Below are positions 27,690 through 36,616 of a stretch of DNA of 64,000 nt, one piece after another. The notes beneath the pieces are model-generated. The model did no database searches, was not told where the DNA came from, and saw only the letters and a list, made by a program, of their open reading frames with translations. This DNA is from JAMXLO01 sp963799415 (GTDB lineage: Bacteria > Pseudomonadota > Alphaproteobacteria > Acetobacterales > Acetobacteraceae): NCBI GenBank assembly GCA_963799415.1, contig CAWCXI010000021.1:1-64000 (forward strand), in the 5' to 3' direction. The position numbers and the translations under genes are program-made. How positions within the stretch are numbered: position 1 is the stretch's first letter; every line of letters starts with the position of its first letter.

Positions 27690-29327
27690 ATGAGCGATCT
27701 GGCGACCGACCGACCAACCACCGCGCCCCGCGCGTCCCGCATTCACCCCCGCTTCTTCGAACTGTTCTCACTCCTGCTGATCGCCCCCCTCTGCGTCGTC
27801 GGTGCGATCATCGGCGTGCAGCTCATCGTCACCCTCGGCATCACCGCCAACACATCGCTGATCGGCGCGCTCGCCGGCATGGCACTCGCCCGCATCCCAC
27901 TTGCCGCGTTCGCGCGCTATCGCTCCGTCCACATGCAGAACCTGGCGCAGAGCGCCATCTCCGCGGCGACCTTCGGTGCTGGCAACGCATTGATGCTGCC
28001 GATCGGCATCCCCTTCGTGCTCGGCCGCCCCGACCTGGTGCCCGCGTTGTTCGCCGGAGTGTTCATGGCGATGCTGGTCGACGGCTATCTGCTCTACCGC
28101 ATGTTCGATTCCGAGGTGTTCCCCGCCACCGCCGCCTGGCCGCCCGGCGCCGCCGCAGCCGAGGCAATCCGCGCCGGCGACGAAGGTGGGCGGAAAGCGG
28201 TAATCCTGGGCGCCGGCGTCATCGTCGGCATCGCCGGCAATTGGTTGATCGCGCCCGCAGTCATGTCGGCATTCGGCGTTGCCTTCATTGGCAACATCTG
28301 GGCGCTGACCATGTTCGGTATCGGCCTGCTGATCCGCGGCTATTCGACGCTGCTGTTCAACCACGCCTGGTTCGCCTCGTTCATTCCCGGCGGCGACATC
28401 GCCAAAGCCTATGCGCCGCACGGCATGATGGTCGGCGCCGGCATCGTGGCACTCATCCAGGTGGCCATCACCATTATGCGCCGAAGCAGGGTGCACGCGC
28501 ACTCCGCCGGTGCCATGCGCACGCCAGCCGAGGTGAGACGCTCGATCGGTCTGGGCAGCCTGGTATATCTGCTGATCGCCGTGGTGATCGCCACCTTGGG
28601 CGGTCTCGTAGCACAGCTACCGGTCGGCATGCTGGTCGCATTCCTGATCTACGCAGCATTCGCCGCACTGATGCACGAGCTGATCGTCGGCCTGGCCGCG
28701 ATGCACTCCGGTTGGTTCCCTGCCTTCGCGGTGGCATTGATCACGCTGGTGATCGGCATGCTGATCGGCTTCCCGCCGGTGGCGCTTGCGCTGCTGGTCG
28801 GCTTCTCCGCCGCCACCGGTCCGGCCTTCGCCGACATGGGCTACGACCTCAAGGCCGGCCACATGCTGCGCGGCTACGGCAGCGACCCGGCGTTCGAGCG
28901 CGACGGCCGCCGTCAGCAGCTTTTCGCCGCGATGTTCGCGTTCGTGATTGCCGGCGTGGTTGTACTGATCGCTTATCCCGGCTTCTTCGCGCAGAACCTC
29001 GTCGCACCGGTCGACCGCGTCTACGTCGCGACGATAAAGGCCGGCGCCTCGGCGGAGGTCGCATGGTCACTGGTCGAGTGGGCAATTCCAGGCGCGATCA
29101 TCCAATATCTCGGCGGCCCACGCCGGCAGCTCGGTATTTTGTTGGCAACCGGACTGCTGATCCCGTTCCCGCTTGCCGGCTGGGCCGTGCTGATCGGCAT
29201 CGCTTGCCGCATCCTGTGGGAACGCTTCGCCAAGGCCGAAGGCATGGAGGTATTCGGCGCCGGCGTCATCGCCGGCGATGCGTTGTTCGCATTCTTCACC
29301 TCCACCTGGAAGGCCGCATTCCGCTAG
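27690..29327 (+). CDS. OPT family oligopeptide transporter
   Basis: A 545-residue polytopic membrane protein. Hydrophobic segments run from FFELFSLLLIAPLCVVGAIIG to the C-terminus, about 14 in all. OPT-type stretches include VHMQNLAQSAISAATFGAGNALMLPIG near 80-106, FDSEVFPATAAWPPGAAAAEAIRAGDEG near 137-165 and IPGAIIQYLGGPRRQLGILLATGLLIPFPLAG near 470-500. The start is ATG 27690; the longer reading has no ribosome site. OPT proteins import peptides or metal chelates. Parts of its 3' end recur at 30.3 and 31.4-31.6 kb, evidence of past local duplication. Confidence 0.9.
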   Translation: MSDLATDRPTTAPRASRIHPRFFELFSLLLIAPLCVVGAIIGVQLIVTLGITANTSLIGALAGMALARIPLAAFARYRSVHMQNLAQSAISAATFGAGNALMLPIGIPFVLGRPDLVPALFAGVFMAMLVDGYLLYRMFDSEVFPATAAWPPGAAAAEAIRAGDEGGRKAVILGAGVIVGIAGNWLIAPAVMSAFGVAFIGNIWALTMFGIGLLIRGYSTLLFNHAWFASFIPGGDIAKAYAPHGMMVGAGIVALIQVAITIMRRSRVHAHSAGAMRTPAEVRRSIGLGSLVYLLIAVVIATLGGLVAQLPVGMLVAFLIYAAFAALMHELIVGLAAMHSGWFPAFAVALITLVIGMLIGFPPVALALLVGFSAATGPAFADMGYDLKAGHMLRGYGSDPAFERDGRRQQLFAAMFAFVIAGVVVLIAYPGFFAQNLVAPVDRVYVATIKAGASAEVAWSLVEWAIPGAIIQYLGGPRRQLGILLATGLLIPFPLAGWAVLIGIACRILWERFAKAEGMEVFGAGVIAGDALFAFFTSTWKAAFR

Positions 29328-29495
29328 CCGCAGCAGGCGCAGTCATTACGAGTTCCACACCCGCCTGGCGGCGGACCCGCGCTGGATGAAACCGGCATTC
29401 GTCATGGCCGGCGAAGGCCAGCCATCCACGGCTTCCCTTGATGCACGAGGTACAGTCTGCTCGTGGTTTCTTGTTAGGAGCCAAGCGGTCCCGGA
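29289..29495 (+). repeat. direct repeat DR1 (OPT 3' end plus downstream)
   Basis: The last 39 bp of the OPT gene and about 165 bp beyond it are similar, with small gaps, to DR2 at 30331-30503. Shared blocks include gagttccacacccgcctg, gtcatggccggcgaaggcca, gccatccacg, tcttgttagga and ggtacagtctgctc. The two copies bracket the kinase gene. The core catggccggcgaaggccagccat is itself an imperfect dyad of the alphaproteobacterial repeat type. Confidence 0.8.
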
Positions 29496-29518
29496 CGTGA
29501 TCCGGGAAGCAATCACCG

Positions 29519-30280
29519 TCAAAGCGAGTCGATGCAGGGATGACCGGCCCTTTCCACCAGTTCGTCTGCTTCCTCCGGCACGCCCTCTGCCAGTCGGGCG
29601 GCCGCAACGAACGGTAGCCAACTCGAAATCCTCTCCAGGCTCTCGTCGCTGACGGCGACGTAAGCAGCAACATAGGCGGCCGCAATTTCCGGGAACATGC
29701 ACCTGATCAGCACATACGAACGGCAAACATCGGCTGCGGGGTCCCCCCGTGTTGCATCCAACCAGTCCACAAGGGTCTCGTGACCAGGCGATCCTAATAA
29801 ATTCAAAGGATGAAAATCACCGTGGCACAAACGGTCGCCATCCGGCATACCCGCGAGACGGTTCAACAGAGTATTCTTTTGCGTTTCGCCCAAAACCGTC
29901 ACCTGCCTGATATTGGCCTCGAGCCTCATCTTCAGACTACCAAGCTGCGTCGCCTGGTGACCGTGTACACGCTTCTGCAACAGTGCCATCCGCTTCAGAT
30001 ATTGCGCCACAAGTTCGGGTTGGCGACGCATGGTCTCTCCAAAAGACGGCCCTTCGGCCCGCGTCATGACGATCCCCCACCTACCTTCAATCCGCCGAAC
30101 ACCGCGCACCTGGGGCGCGGGCAGTCCGAAGTCTTCGACCAAAGCCAGGGTTGCAGCTTCACGAAACGCCGAGCGCTTGGGCGCGGTGGTCCTATGGAGC
30201 TTCAAAACATCTGACCCAAACTCGAAGACTTCTGCCTCTTTGCCCGTGCCGAGAATACGACCCAAAACCAACTTGCTCAT
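29519..30280 (-). CDS. aminoglycoside phosphotransferase-like kinase
   Basis: A 253-residue small-molecule kinase of the APH/choline-kinase fold. The N-lobe has GRILGTGKEAEVFEF near 7-21, with the probable ATP Lys in DVLKLHR. The Brenner motif HGDFHPLNLL is near residue 153 (catalytic Asp) and the DFG-equivalent appears as LVDWLDATRGDPAADV near 168. It is shorter than aminoglycoside-resistance enzymes (about 265-290). Substrate unknown; no evidence for drug resistance. The gene is isolated, opposite in strand to its neighbours and flanked by direct repeats DR1 and DR2, which suggests it was inserted or retained through a local duplication. Confidence 0.82.
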   Translation of the reverse strand: MSKLVLGRILGTGKEAEVFEFGSDVLKLHRTTAPKRSAFREAATLALVEDFGLPAPQVRGVRRIEGRWGIVMTRAEGPSFGETMRRQPELVAQYLKRMALLQKRVHGHQATQLGSLKMRLEANIRQVTVLGETQKNTLLNRLAGMPDGDRLCHGDFHPLNLLGSPGHETLVDWLDATRGDPAADVCRSYVLIRCMFPEIAAAYVAAYVAVSDESLERISSWLPFVAAARLAEGVPEEADELVERAGHPCIDSL

Positions 30281-30330
30281 GGTGCTCTGCCCAGTGACCG
30301 ACTGTCACCCACTTCTGCATCAGCTCTTCG

Positions 30331-30503
30331 CGCTCTTCACCGTTGCCTGGAAGCCCGCATTCCATTACGCAGCGGTCATTGCGAGTTCCACACCCGCCTG
30401 CCGACGGACAAGTAATCGTCATGGCCGGCGAAGGCCAGCCATCCACGTCTTCCCTTGATGCGCGCGGTACAGTCTGCTCATGGTTTCTTGTTAGGACGAT
30501 ACC
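30331..30503 (+). repeat. direct repeat DR2 (copy of OPT 3' end region)
   Basis: Starts with a degenerate copy of the OPT terminal codons (cgctcttcaccgttgcctgg then aagcccgcattcc) and continues with the DR1 blocks, ending ...catggtttcttgttagga. It lies between the kinase gene start and the cytochrome P460 promoter. The rest of this 308-bp gap holds the promoter listed separately. Confidence 0.8.
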
Positions 30504-30525
30504 CTGACGGCGACGCGGCGTCAGC

Positions 30526-30554
30526 TTGCGTAAGCATCCGGCAAGACATACGCT
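30526..30554 (+). promoter_or_regulatory. candidate promoter for cytochrome P460 gene
   Basis: TTGCGT (30526-30531), 17 bp, TACGCT (30549-30554), ending 34 bp before the start codon. The AACAATAAAAAACGGGG leader that follows is unusually A-rich for this genome. Confidence 0.35.
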
Positions 30555-30588
30555 AGGCCAAGCCTAACAATAAAAAACGGGGTATCCG

Positions 30589-31143
30589 ATGAGCAGCCAT
30601 AGGATGCTGACGATTGCGATTTTTGCCGGCGTGTTTGCCGTCGCGGGCGGCTGGGCCATGTCCGCGCAGGACAAGTACACCGTGAAAGTGCCAAATGGCC
30701 TAGCGTTCTCCGAGTTCAGAGGATACGAGGATTGGCAGGTTGTCTCCATCAGTCATGACAACGGCCTGCTGGCGGCAATACTCGCCAATCCTGTGATGAT
30801 CAACGCCTATCGGGCCGGCGCTCCTGGCAACGGCAAGCCGTTCCCCGATGGCTCCAAGCTGGCGAAGATCCATTGGAACCCGAAACAGATGGAGACGTCC
30901 CCCGCAGCGACGGTGCCGGGTACCCAGCATGATATGGATTTCATGGTGAAGGACAGCAAGAGGTTCGCGAACAGCGGCGGGTGGGGATGGGCCACGTTCG
31001 ACTATGACGCTGCAACCGATACGTTCAAGCCCGGCACCTTGGCTGACCATCCACCACAGGCGAACGACGCCAAGTGTGGGTTCGCGTGCCACACCAGCGT
31101 GAAGGAAAGAGACTATGTCTTCACGGATTACAGTCACAGGTAA
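30589..31143 (+). CDS. cytochrome P460 family protein
   Basis: A 184-residue exported c-type heme protein. An N-terminal hydrophobic leader (MLTIAIFAGVFAVAGGWAMSA) suggests periplasmic location. The single heme motif CGFACH is near residue 163, close to the C-terminus as in the P460/cytochrome c'-beta family. The region FSEFRGYEDWQVVSISHDNG is characteristic of the family, and the Lys that crosslinks heme in P460 would lie upstream of CxxCH, possibly among the lysines at MVKDSKR. Members oxidise hydroxylamine or bind NO. It stands alone, so detoxification of a reactive nitrogen or oxygen species is the safest inference. Confidence 0.9.
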   Translation: MSSHRMLTIAIFAGVFAVAGGWAMSAQDKYTVKVPNGLAFSEFRGYEDWQVVSISHDNGLLAAILANPVMINAYRAGAPGNGKPFPDGSKLAKIHWNPKQMETSPAATVPGTQHDMDFMVKDSKRFANSGGWGWATFDYDAATDTFKPGTLADHPPQANDAKCGFACHTSVKERDYVFTDYSHR

Positions 31144-31423
31144 AGCGGTGCCGCGCGAGCGGCGGTGTCAAACCATACGTGCCGATCAAATTTTCTGAGG
31201 CGACGAGTTCAAAATGATTGATGAGCAGATCTTGCGGAGTTGCAGTGTCGGCGGCGAGCAAGAGTTCACCCCGCCGTGTTGCCGTTGATGATGTTGCTTT
31301 CAAAAGTGGCCGTGGCGCCATTGTCAACAACGGTAACGGTATAGCCGGGTGGATGACTTGGAAACTACTGATAAGGTCGGTTTGTCGCGCTGTTCGATGG
31401 AGGAACACCGCAAAGATTTGAGC
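31144..31423. other. non-coding gap after cytochrome P460
   Basis: No gene recognised. A small GCCGC-GCGA-GCGGC hairpin (31150-31163) follows the P460 stop without a U-tract. On the minus strand 31266-31358 reads SHPPGYTVTVVDNGATATFE then SNIINGNTAG-stop, which has the look of one rung of a beta-helix surface protein, but it is too short to annotate. Confidence 0.4.
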
Positions 31424-31583
31424 TGCTGATCCCGTTCCCGCTTGCCGGTCGGCCTTGCCTGCCACATCCTGCGCGAGCGCTCGCCAAGGCCGAAGGCTTG
31501 AAGGTCTTCGGCGCCGGTGTCACCGTCGGCGATGCACTGTTCGCGTTCTTCACTTCCACCTAGAAGGCGGCGTTCAGGTAGGA
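31424..31583 (+). pseudogene. OPT transporter 3'-end fragment
   Basis: This segment is a degenerate copy of the last about 165 bp of the OPT transporter gene at 29157-29325. Shared stretches include tgatcccgttcccgcttgcc, gccaaggccgaaggc, ttcggcgccgg, gtcaccg/gtcatcg and ttcttcac-tccacct. The copy has lost 10-15 bp near 31460 and its final Trp codon TGG is TAG. It has no start and cannot be functional. With DR2 it is the third trace of the OPT 3' end within 2.3 kb. Confidence 0.8.
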
Positions 31584-31604
31584 TTTTAGGATTTAGAGAA
31601 TTCG

Positions 31605-31642
31605 ACCACAGATACACACAGATGCGACAGGATACACAGACG
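31605..31642. repeat. 10-bp-phased repeat, half element (copy E)
   Basis: The run CCACAGATACACACAGATGC followed by GACAGGATACACAGACG has a period of about 10 bp (cacagataca, cacagatgcg, acaggataca, cagacg). It resembles one arm of the inverted-repeat element at 51.1 kb in design, but no complementary arm follows. The remaining sequence to 31859 shows no gene. Confidence 0.45.
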
Positions 31643-31859
31643 CGATTGGCAGATAGATGCCTTTGGCATGATCGTGCCATCAGTCCGCGCCGTTGTGTGT
31701 CCCTCATGCTGCTCGTGGCGTTACCCAAATCCGGCATTTTCAACGCTGTTGCTAGTGATGCCGTCTACGTCTATCGCGGAACGCGTAGTGCGCAGGCACC
31801 CTCGCGGCTGGAAATTCCTGACGACCCGAATGTTAACTCCGGGCGGCGGTGGTGCAGAG

Positions 31860-33729
31860 TCATGCCACTGCTTCCACGACCTCGTCTTCGTCCGCTTCGT
31901 CTGGAATCTCGTTGCCGGTCTCAGTCTCGGCCACAATCGTCTCCGGCGCGAATGGTGTCTTGTCCACTGCCTTGCCTGTGGCCGAGCCAATCAGTTCCAG
32001 CAGCGCGGTGGCGCGCTTCCGGAACATCGCCTCGAAATCATCGGTACGGAGCAGGTCTGGATCGATCGCATGAGTGGCGATCAATGCGTCCATTTGCGCG
32101 TCACCGATGCCCGCTTCCCTTTCCAATGCCGGCAGGTACCTTGACGGTGCGTTGCCGCCGATCTTCCGGTTTGTGCGTGCGGAGATCGCCGTCTTGTTGA
32201 TGATGCAATTCATGCGCCCGGCGCCGATCTTCGCTCCATCGCACCACTTTTTCGGAAAGATGTGGTGAATGTCGGTTGGATCGTCCTGAAAAACGGCGAG
32301 CGTGATCGGATTGCCGGTCCGCCAGTCATGCCCGCCCTGTTTCATCATCAGCGCGTATATTCCCTTGTAGGCCGCGCTATTCCTGGTGCGTAGGCTCAAA
32401 AGTCGCGTTGGATCGAAACTGGCCTCGGTGATCGTCTCTGGCTCCGGACCGCCATCGATCCAGGCCAGCACCTGCGGCACGTCGCGGGCGAAGCGGCTTT
32501 CGGTTGCACCGCCGTACCTCTCGCCTAGCACGCCACACCAGAACCAGCGGTGCAGCTTCTGCTTGATCCCCAGGTCATCCCACCGCGGTCCCAGGTAGGA
32601 TAGGATGACCGACAACGGCACAAGCTGCGTCTGGTACGGCAGGTCCTCAGCACGATAGATGCACAGTTCGCGGATGAACCGTCCAGACGTGACGAACCCA
32701 CGCAGCACGGGCTCGCGGGCAGCCAGATAGGCGTCCAGGCTTAGGTTCAATATTGTTTCGCGCGTACAGCTGACTGGCGCTCGAACAGCTTGGTTTCGGC
32801 CGTAGGTATGATGCAACGCGACCGCCTGCAGAAAGGCCGTGTTCTCCACGAACTTCAGCACCCGGTGCACCGGTTTACGCAACTCGGGTTGGATGCCAAG
32901 CATCATGCGGCCCTTGGCATCGGTTCCCCCCGGACCATTCCAGTCATCGCGCAGTCGGAACTCTCCGACTGCGTAGGTTGCGGTCAGCAGCTCGAATGCC
33001 GTCAACACGACGCCGCCTGTGTTCACCTTCTCGAACACATGGCACACAGCTTCCTTCGGGATGCTAGAAGCCAGCGTGATGACCGGTACCTGGTAAGTCA
33101 CGAACCGCTGGATCACCTCTGCCAGGAACGCCGCGAACAACTGCATCTTGTCCGACGCCCAATTCCAGTGTGCGCCGTATCCTTGTTGCCAGTCGAACGA
33201 CTCGAACAACGCCGAGCACGGAAACATGCACTGCTCGTATTCCAGCTTTGGCTGTGATAGATCCAGCGCGACTTGCTTCGGGCGCTCAGCCTTGCGGCTC
33301 GGCGGCACGCTGACGATCGCTTCCTCCCGCGACTTCCGGCGCTTCCAGGCAGCGGCGCATATTGAAGTAGAGCCAGCACTGCACCGGCTTGGCGCGCTCG
33401 TCCTGCGTGCTCACCGGTTGCCCGAGGACGGTCGCCTGGAACAGCGAGGTCAGCCGCTGCTGCCCGTCCAGGATCAGTCGGTCGGCCTGCGTTTCCTTGG
33501 GAAAGTGGAGCGGCTCAACGCCTCGCGTCGCCAACTTCATCGCGCCACCGGCTTGGAGCATCATTACTGCACCTACCGGGAAATCGCGCGACACACTGGC
33601 GAGGATTCCTCTGATGCGCCCCTCATCCCATACCCAACCGCGCTGGAAATCCGGCAATTGGATGCGCCCCGATTTGAGCGCCTTCAGCAGCTCGCTGAGA
33701 AATTCCGGGTTTGTCTGAAACAGGCTCAT
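31860..33729 (-). CDS. DUF262 plus HNH-type nuclease domain protein (GmrSD-like, one frameshift)
   Basis: The restored protein has about 622 residues. The N-terminal DUF262 domain shows LPDFQRGWVWDEGRIRGILASVSRDFPVGAVMM near residues 25-57 and LILDGQQRLTSLFQ near 85-98. The middle has HVFEKVNTGGVVLTAFELLTA, usual for DUF262. The C-terminal nuclease-like motif is DIHHIFPKKWC with MNCIINKTAISARTNRKIG after it, as in DUF1524/HNH. The frame shifts near 33343 between RRCLEA and RKSREEAIVSVPPS, consistent with one extra base. GmrSD relatives act as type IV restriction enzymes on modified DNA. No partner modification gene is adjacent, so the defence role is inferred. Confidence 0.82.
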
Positions 33730-34162
33730 TTCATTTCTCCGCCGCCTCTAGAGGAGTTGTTCCGGTTCCGGTACCCGTTCGGCGAAGGCCAGGGCCAAAT
33801 TCGGCGCCACTCGGGCGCCCAAGTCATGCCACTGCACGCTGGCGTTTGCCTTTGCGGCACATCGGCCAAGAATCACGTGGCCGTTCATCTATCCAGACTT
33901 CGCCCATCCCGGCATTGACCTGGATCAATAGAACCAGCAAGACCCCGCGAAGCCACGCGTAACAATGTGCATGCCAGCACACTAGGTCATCAAGAATTTG
34001 TCGATAAAATCAATATCTTTCGAAAACCAGTGGCGGACGTCCTGACATCGCGGCACGGCGGGGTATCGATGCGCATTGGGCAATTAGTGCTTGCCTGGAT
34101 AGCAAATCTGTTCCCGGGGACGAGCAGACAGTGTCCCTCAGGGTGCGTCGGTCGAGGATGCA
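33730..34162. other. non-coding gap with orphan FNR-like box
   Basis: 433 bp without a supported gene between the DUF262 gene and the DUF1989 gene. Short open frames here lack ribosome sites and family features. AT content rises near 33960-34120 (gaatttgtcgataaaatcaa, ttgggcaattagtgcttgcc), suggesting foreign or decayed DNA. An FNR-type site is listed separately. Confidence 0.5.
33915..33928. promoter_or_regulatory. FNR/FixK/ANR-like binding site
   Basis: TTGAC-CTGG-ATCAA matches the TTGAT-N4-ATCAA consensus of Crp/FNR-family regulators at 9 of 10 specified positions. No properly placed gene is evident. The nearest start is the minus-strand DUF262 gene, 186 bp away. It may be the residue of a lost oxygen-regulated gene. 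Confidence 0.4.
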
Positions 34163-34759
34163 CTATCCTTCGATTTGGAAATGCGCCTCGGTCGGTTTCC
34201 CCGCGCGGCCGTTGATCGGCAGAATGTCCTGCGGGCACGCAGAGAATGCGACCACCAGATCCATCTCCGCGCGCAGCCGAACATAGCTGCCGGGCGTCGA
34301 CACCGGCGGTTCGAACGACAACACGCCATCCGCAGTCCAGGGGATATTCATGAACAGGTTGAGCGGGCTCGGCGTCTCCGGCGGCGTCAGACCCAGTTCG
34401 CGCAGCCCCTGCGCCAGATTGTCAGTGCAGTTGTCGTGGTATTCGGTGCAGCCGAGCTCTTCGTAGCGATAGCGATCGCACGCGGCCATCAGCGTGTCAT
34501 GGATGCCGCCCGAATTGTCCTCCAGCACGGTCAGGATCGGTCGCCGATGATTGGTCAGCAGCGCATCGCCGACGCACGGGATCAGCCGGTGCATCGTGGC
34601 GCGGCTGTGCTCCATCGACATGAACTCGGCCATGTCGCCGCGATTGAACGCCCAGGTGTCGACCACCTGCTCGCCGTGCGTGTTGATGACGCGGATCACC
34701 TGCCCGCTCGCGACGAACGCCGCCTTGCCACGTCGCGCCGGTATCGCAATGGTCGCCAT
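34163..34759 (-). CDS. urea carboxylase-associated family protein (DUF1989)
   Basis: A 198-residue DUF1989 protein from ATG 34759 (MATIAIPARRGKAAF). Family features are VINTHGEQVVDTWAFNRGD near 25-43, SMEHSRATMHRLIPCVGDALLTNHRRPILTVLEDN near 48-82, DRYRYEELGCTEYHDNCTDN near 95-115 and SPLNLFMNIPW near 130. Relatives are encoded with urea carboxylase/allophanate hydrolase genes, and some convert guanidine or related compounds. Here the neighbour is a lytic transglycosylase whose restored stop (TGA) overlaps this ATG as TGATG, so the pair is probably translationally coupled by position only. Confidence 0.9.
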   Translation of the reverse strand: MATIAIPARRGKAAFVASGQVIRVINTHGEQVVDTWAFNRGDMAEFMSMEHSRATMHRLIPCVGDALLTNHRRPILTVLEDNSGGIHDTLMAACDRYRYEELGCTEYHDNCTDNLAQGLRELGLTPPETPSPLNLFMNIPWTADGVLSFEPPVSTPGSYVRLRAEMDLVVAFSACPQDILPINGRAGKPTEAHFQIEG

Positions 34760-36376
34760 CAGCGCGCCGCCATCACGGCGCACGCGCGGCCGTTCGCGCT
34801 CCCCGCGCCAGCGCGAACCAATTGCGGATAACGTCCCGCGGCCAGCGCATCGAGGCTAGAGGCTGGCAGATGCAGCTGCGCGGCATAGTGCCAGGAATAC
34901 ACCAGCGCATCCTGCACGGACGCGCGTGTAAGCAGATGGGATCGCCTCGATGAACATCAGCGGATCGCCGTTGTCGCGCACCGCATCGACCCACTTGCGC
35001 AGCCCGCCCTGACCCTGGCCATAGCTGGCCAGTATGCGGATCAGGTCGCCGTCGATCGCGTCGTCGTCCGCCAGCGCCAGCAGGTATTGCTGCCCGATCG
35101 CCAGATTGACCGCTGGGTCCTGCAGTTGCTCGGCCTGACCGCCCGCCACCGCCTGCGCCGTGCCGGGCATGATCTGCATCAGCCCGCGCGCCCCGGCACT
35201 CGACACAGCCGCCGGATCGAAATTCGACTCACGGCGGACCAGTGCATAGACCAGCGGCGGATCGACCAGGAAGCCGCTGGCAGGCTGCAGCCGCGTGAGA
35301 CCCGCGCCATTCGGCCGCGCCACGCCTCGCTGCTCGATCTCGCCAGCCAACTGGCCAAAGCCCATCGCGCGCGCGGCCATGACCAGGGAGCGGTCGAACA
35401 CACCGTCCCGCTGCGTATCCACCCACAGCGCGCGCAGCTCCGCCTCGGCCAGCAGGTTCTCGCCCACCTGAAGCAGGGCGAAGGCGCGGCGGCCCTGAGG
35501 CGTCGCCAGCAGCGCGTCCAGGTCTGCGTTGCCGATCGTCCCACTCGGGACGCAGGCGATCGAAGGGCCAAGCGCGCGACGGGCGATCAGGCCATAGAAT
35601 GTGTCACCCTCCAGCGCGGCGCGACGCATCCAGACGGCGAAGCGGCCACGATCACCGCCGCGCTGTGCCACGTGTCCCGCCCAGAAGGCGCTCGCGGCTC
35701 GCAGCGCCGGTGTCGGCGCCGTGCGATAGGCAGCATCGAACAGCCTGGTCGCAGTGTCGGTCTGGCCAAGCCGCACCGCGGCCAGCCCACCGACGAACAG
35801 CCCATCGGCATCTGCTGGGGTCTGGGAAGCGGCCATTGCCTCGGCATCGCGATTCTGCACGAACAGCAGGCGAGGCGAGCCCGCCACCCGTCGCACCCCA
35901 CGCTGCGGCGTCGGCAGCGGATCGGCGACCGCCGCCGTCATGCCCGGCGCCACAAGCTCCAGCAGGGTCCGGATGGCCGGGGCCTCCGGCTGATCGCCGA
36001 ACCGGGCAAGCCAGCCGGCGAGCTCGGCCGTGCTGACCACGCTGCGCAGATAGCGGTCCGCCAAAATGGCGCCGAGCAGCAAATTGTTCCCCAGCCGCCC
36101 CGTCTCGCGTGCGGCATCAGCGACTGAACCGCTATCCTGGAGAAGAAAGATCCTCCGGACCAGGACAGCCTCGGAGGGGGAGAGCGGCTGCGGAAGTCCA
36201 ACGCCTGACGCGCCGCGCAACCCGAGTCGCGGCACCGCCAGCGCAGTCTGGTCGCCCGTTTCGCCCGTTCTCTGCGCTTGCGCAACAGAATAGCCGCCCA
36301 TCGCTGCAAGAACAGCGCCGAGCATCCCCGCCCAAATCCCCAGAGCACGGGTCCGTAGTGACCCTCGCCCTCGCAT
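34759..36376 (-). CDS. slt: lytic murein transglycosylase (Slt family, frameshift near the 3' end)
   Basis: A soluble lytic transglycosylase of about 538 residues when restored. There is an N-terminal leader (LGIWAGMLGAVLAAMGGYSVAQAQ), a superhelical linker of alpha-helical repeats, and a C-terminal SLT domain with RRESNFDPAAVSSAGARGLMQIMPGTA near 390-416, where the Glu is the catalytic acid. The frame breaks near 34915. The expected tail VQDALVYSWHYAAQLHLPAS then SLDALAAGRYPQLVRAG continues in another frame to a TGA at 34759-34761; the short frame would stop at 34856. It cleaves peptidoglycan in the periplasm. It is divergent from recF across 240 bp. Confidence 0.88.
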
Positions 36377-36616
36377 TCATCGCCAATACACGGTGAGATC
36401 ATGGTTGGCAACACTGGCCCGGATCAAGTCAGGGCGAGACTCCCACGCCAGTCGTTGCATGCACACGTCTGTAGGTGCACCGGCGTGACTGCTGTCCATT
36501 GGCGGATTATTTGCTATTACTTGAATAATACACGAATGCAGGAACTTTCCTTTGCGACGACTTGGCGGACCCAGTCAAACATTGACCTCGCCAGTATCGC
36601 GACCGCACATCGGCAC

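Noticed and set aside
24056..27771. Long antisense open frames opposite the oxoprolinase gene
   Set aside because: They are high-GC codon-position shadows of the real gene, with Arg/Ala/Asp-rich compositions, no ribosome sites and no family features.
29400..29480. Short ORF-like sequence around the catggccggc repeat as a gene
   Set aside because: Translations are typical of alphaproteobacterial intergenic repeats and the sequence recurs at 30.4 kb as non-coding DNA.
31266..31358. Minus-strand peptide with beta-helix-like rung (VVDNGATATFESNIINGNTAG)
   Set aside because: It looks like a fragment of a surface repeat protein, but only about 30 residues are open and no neighbouring rungs were found.
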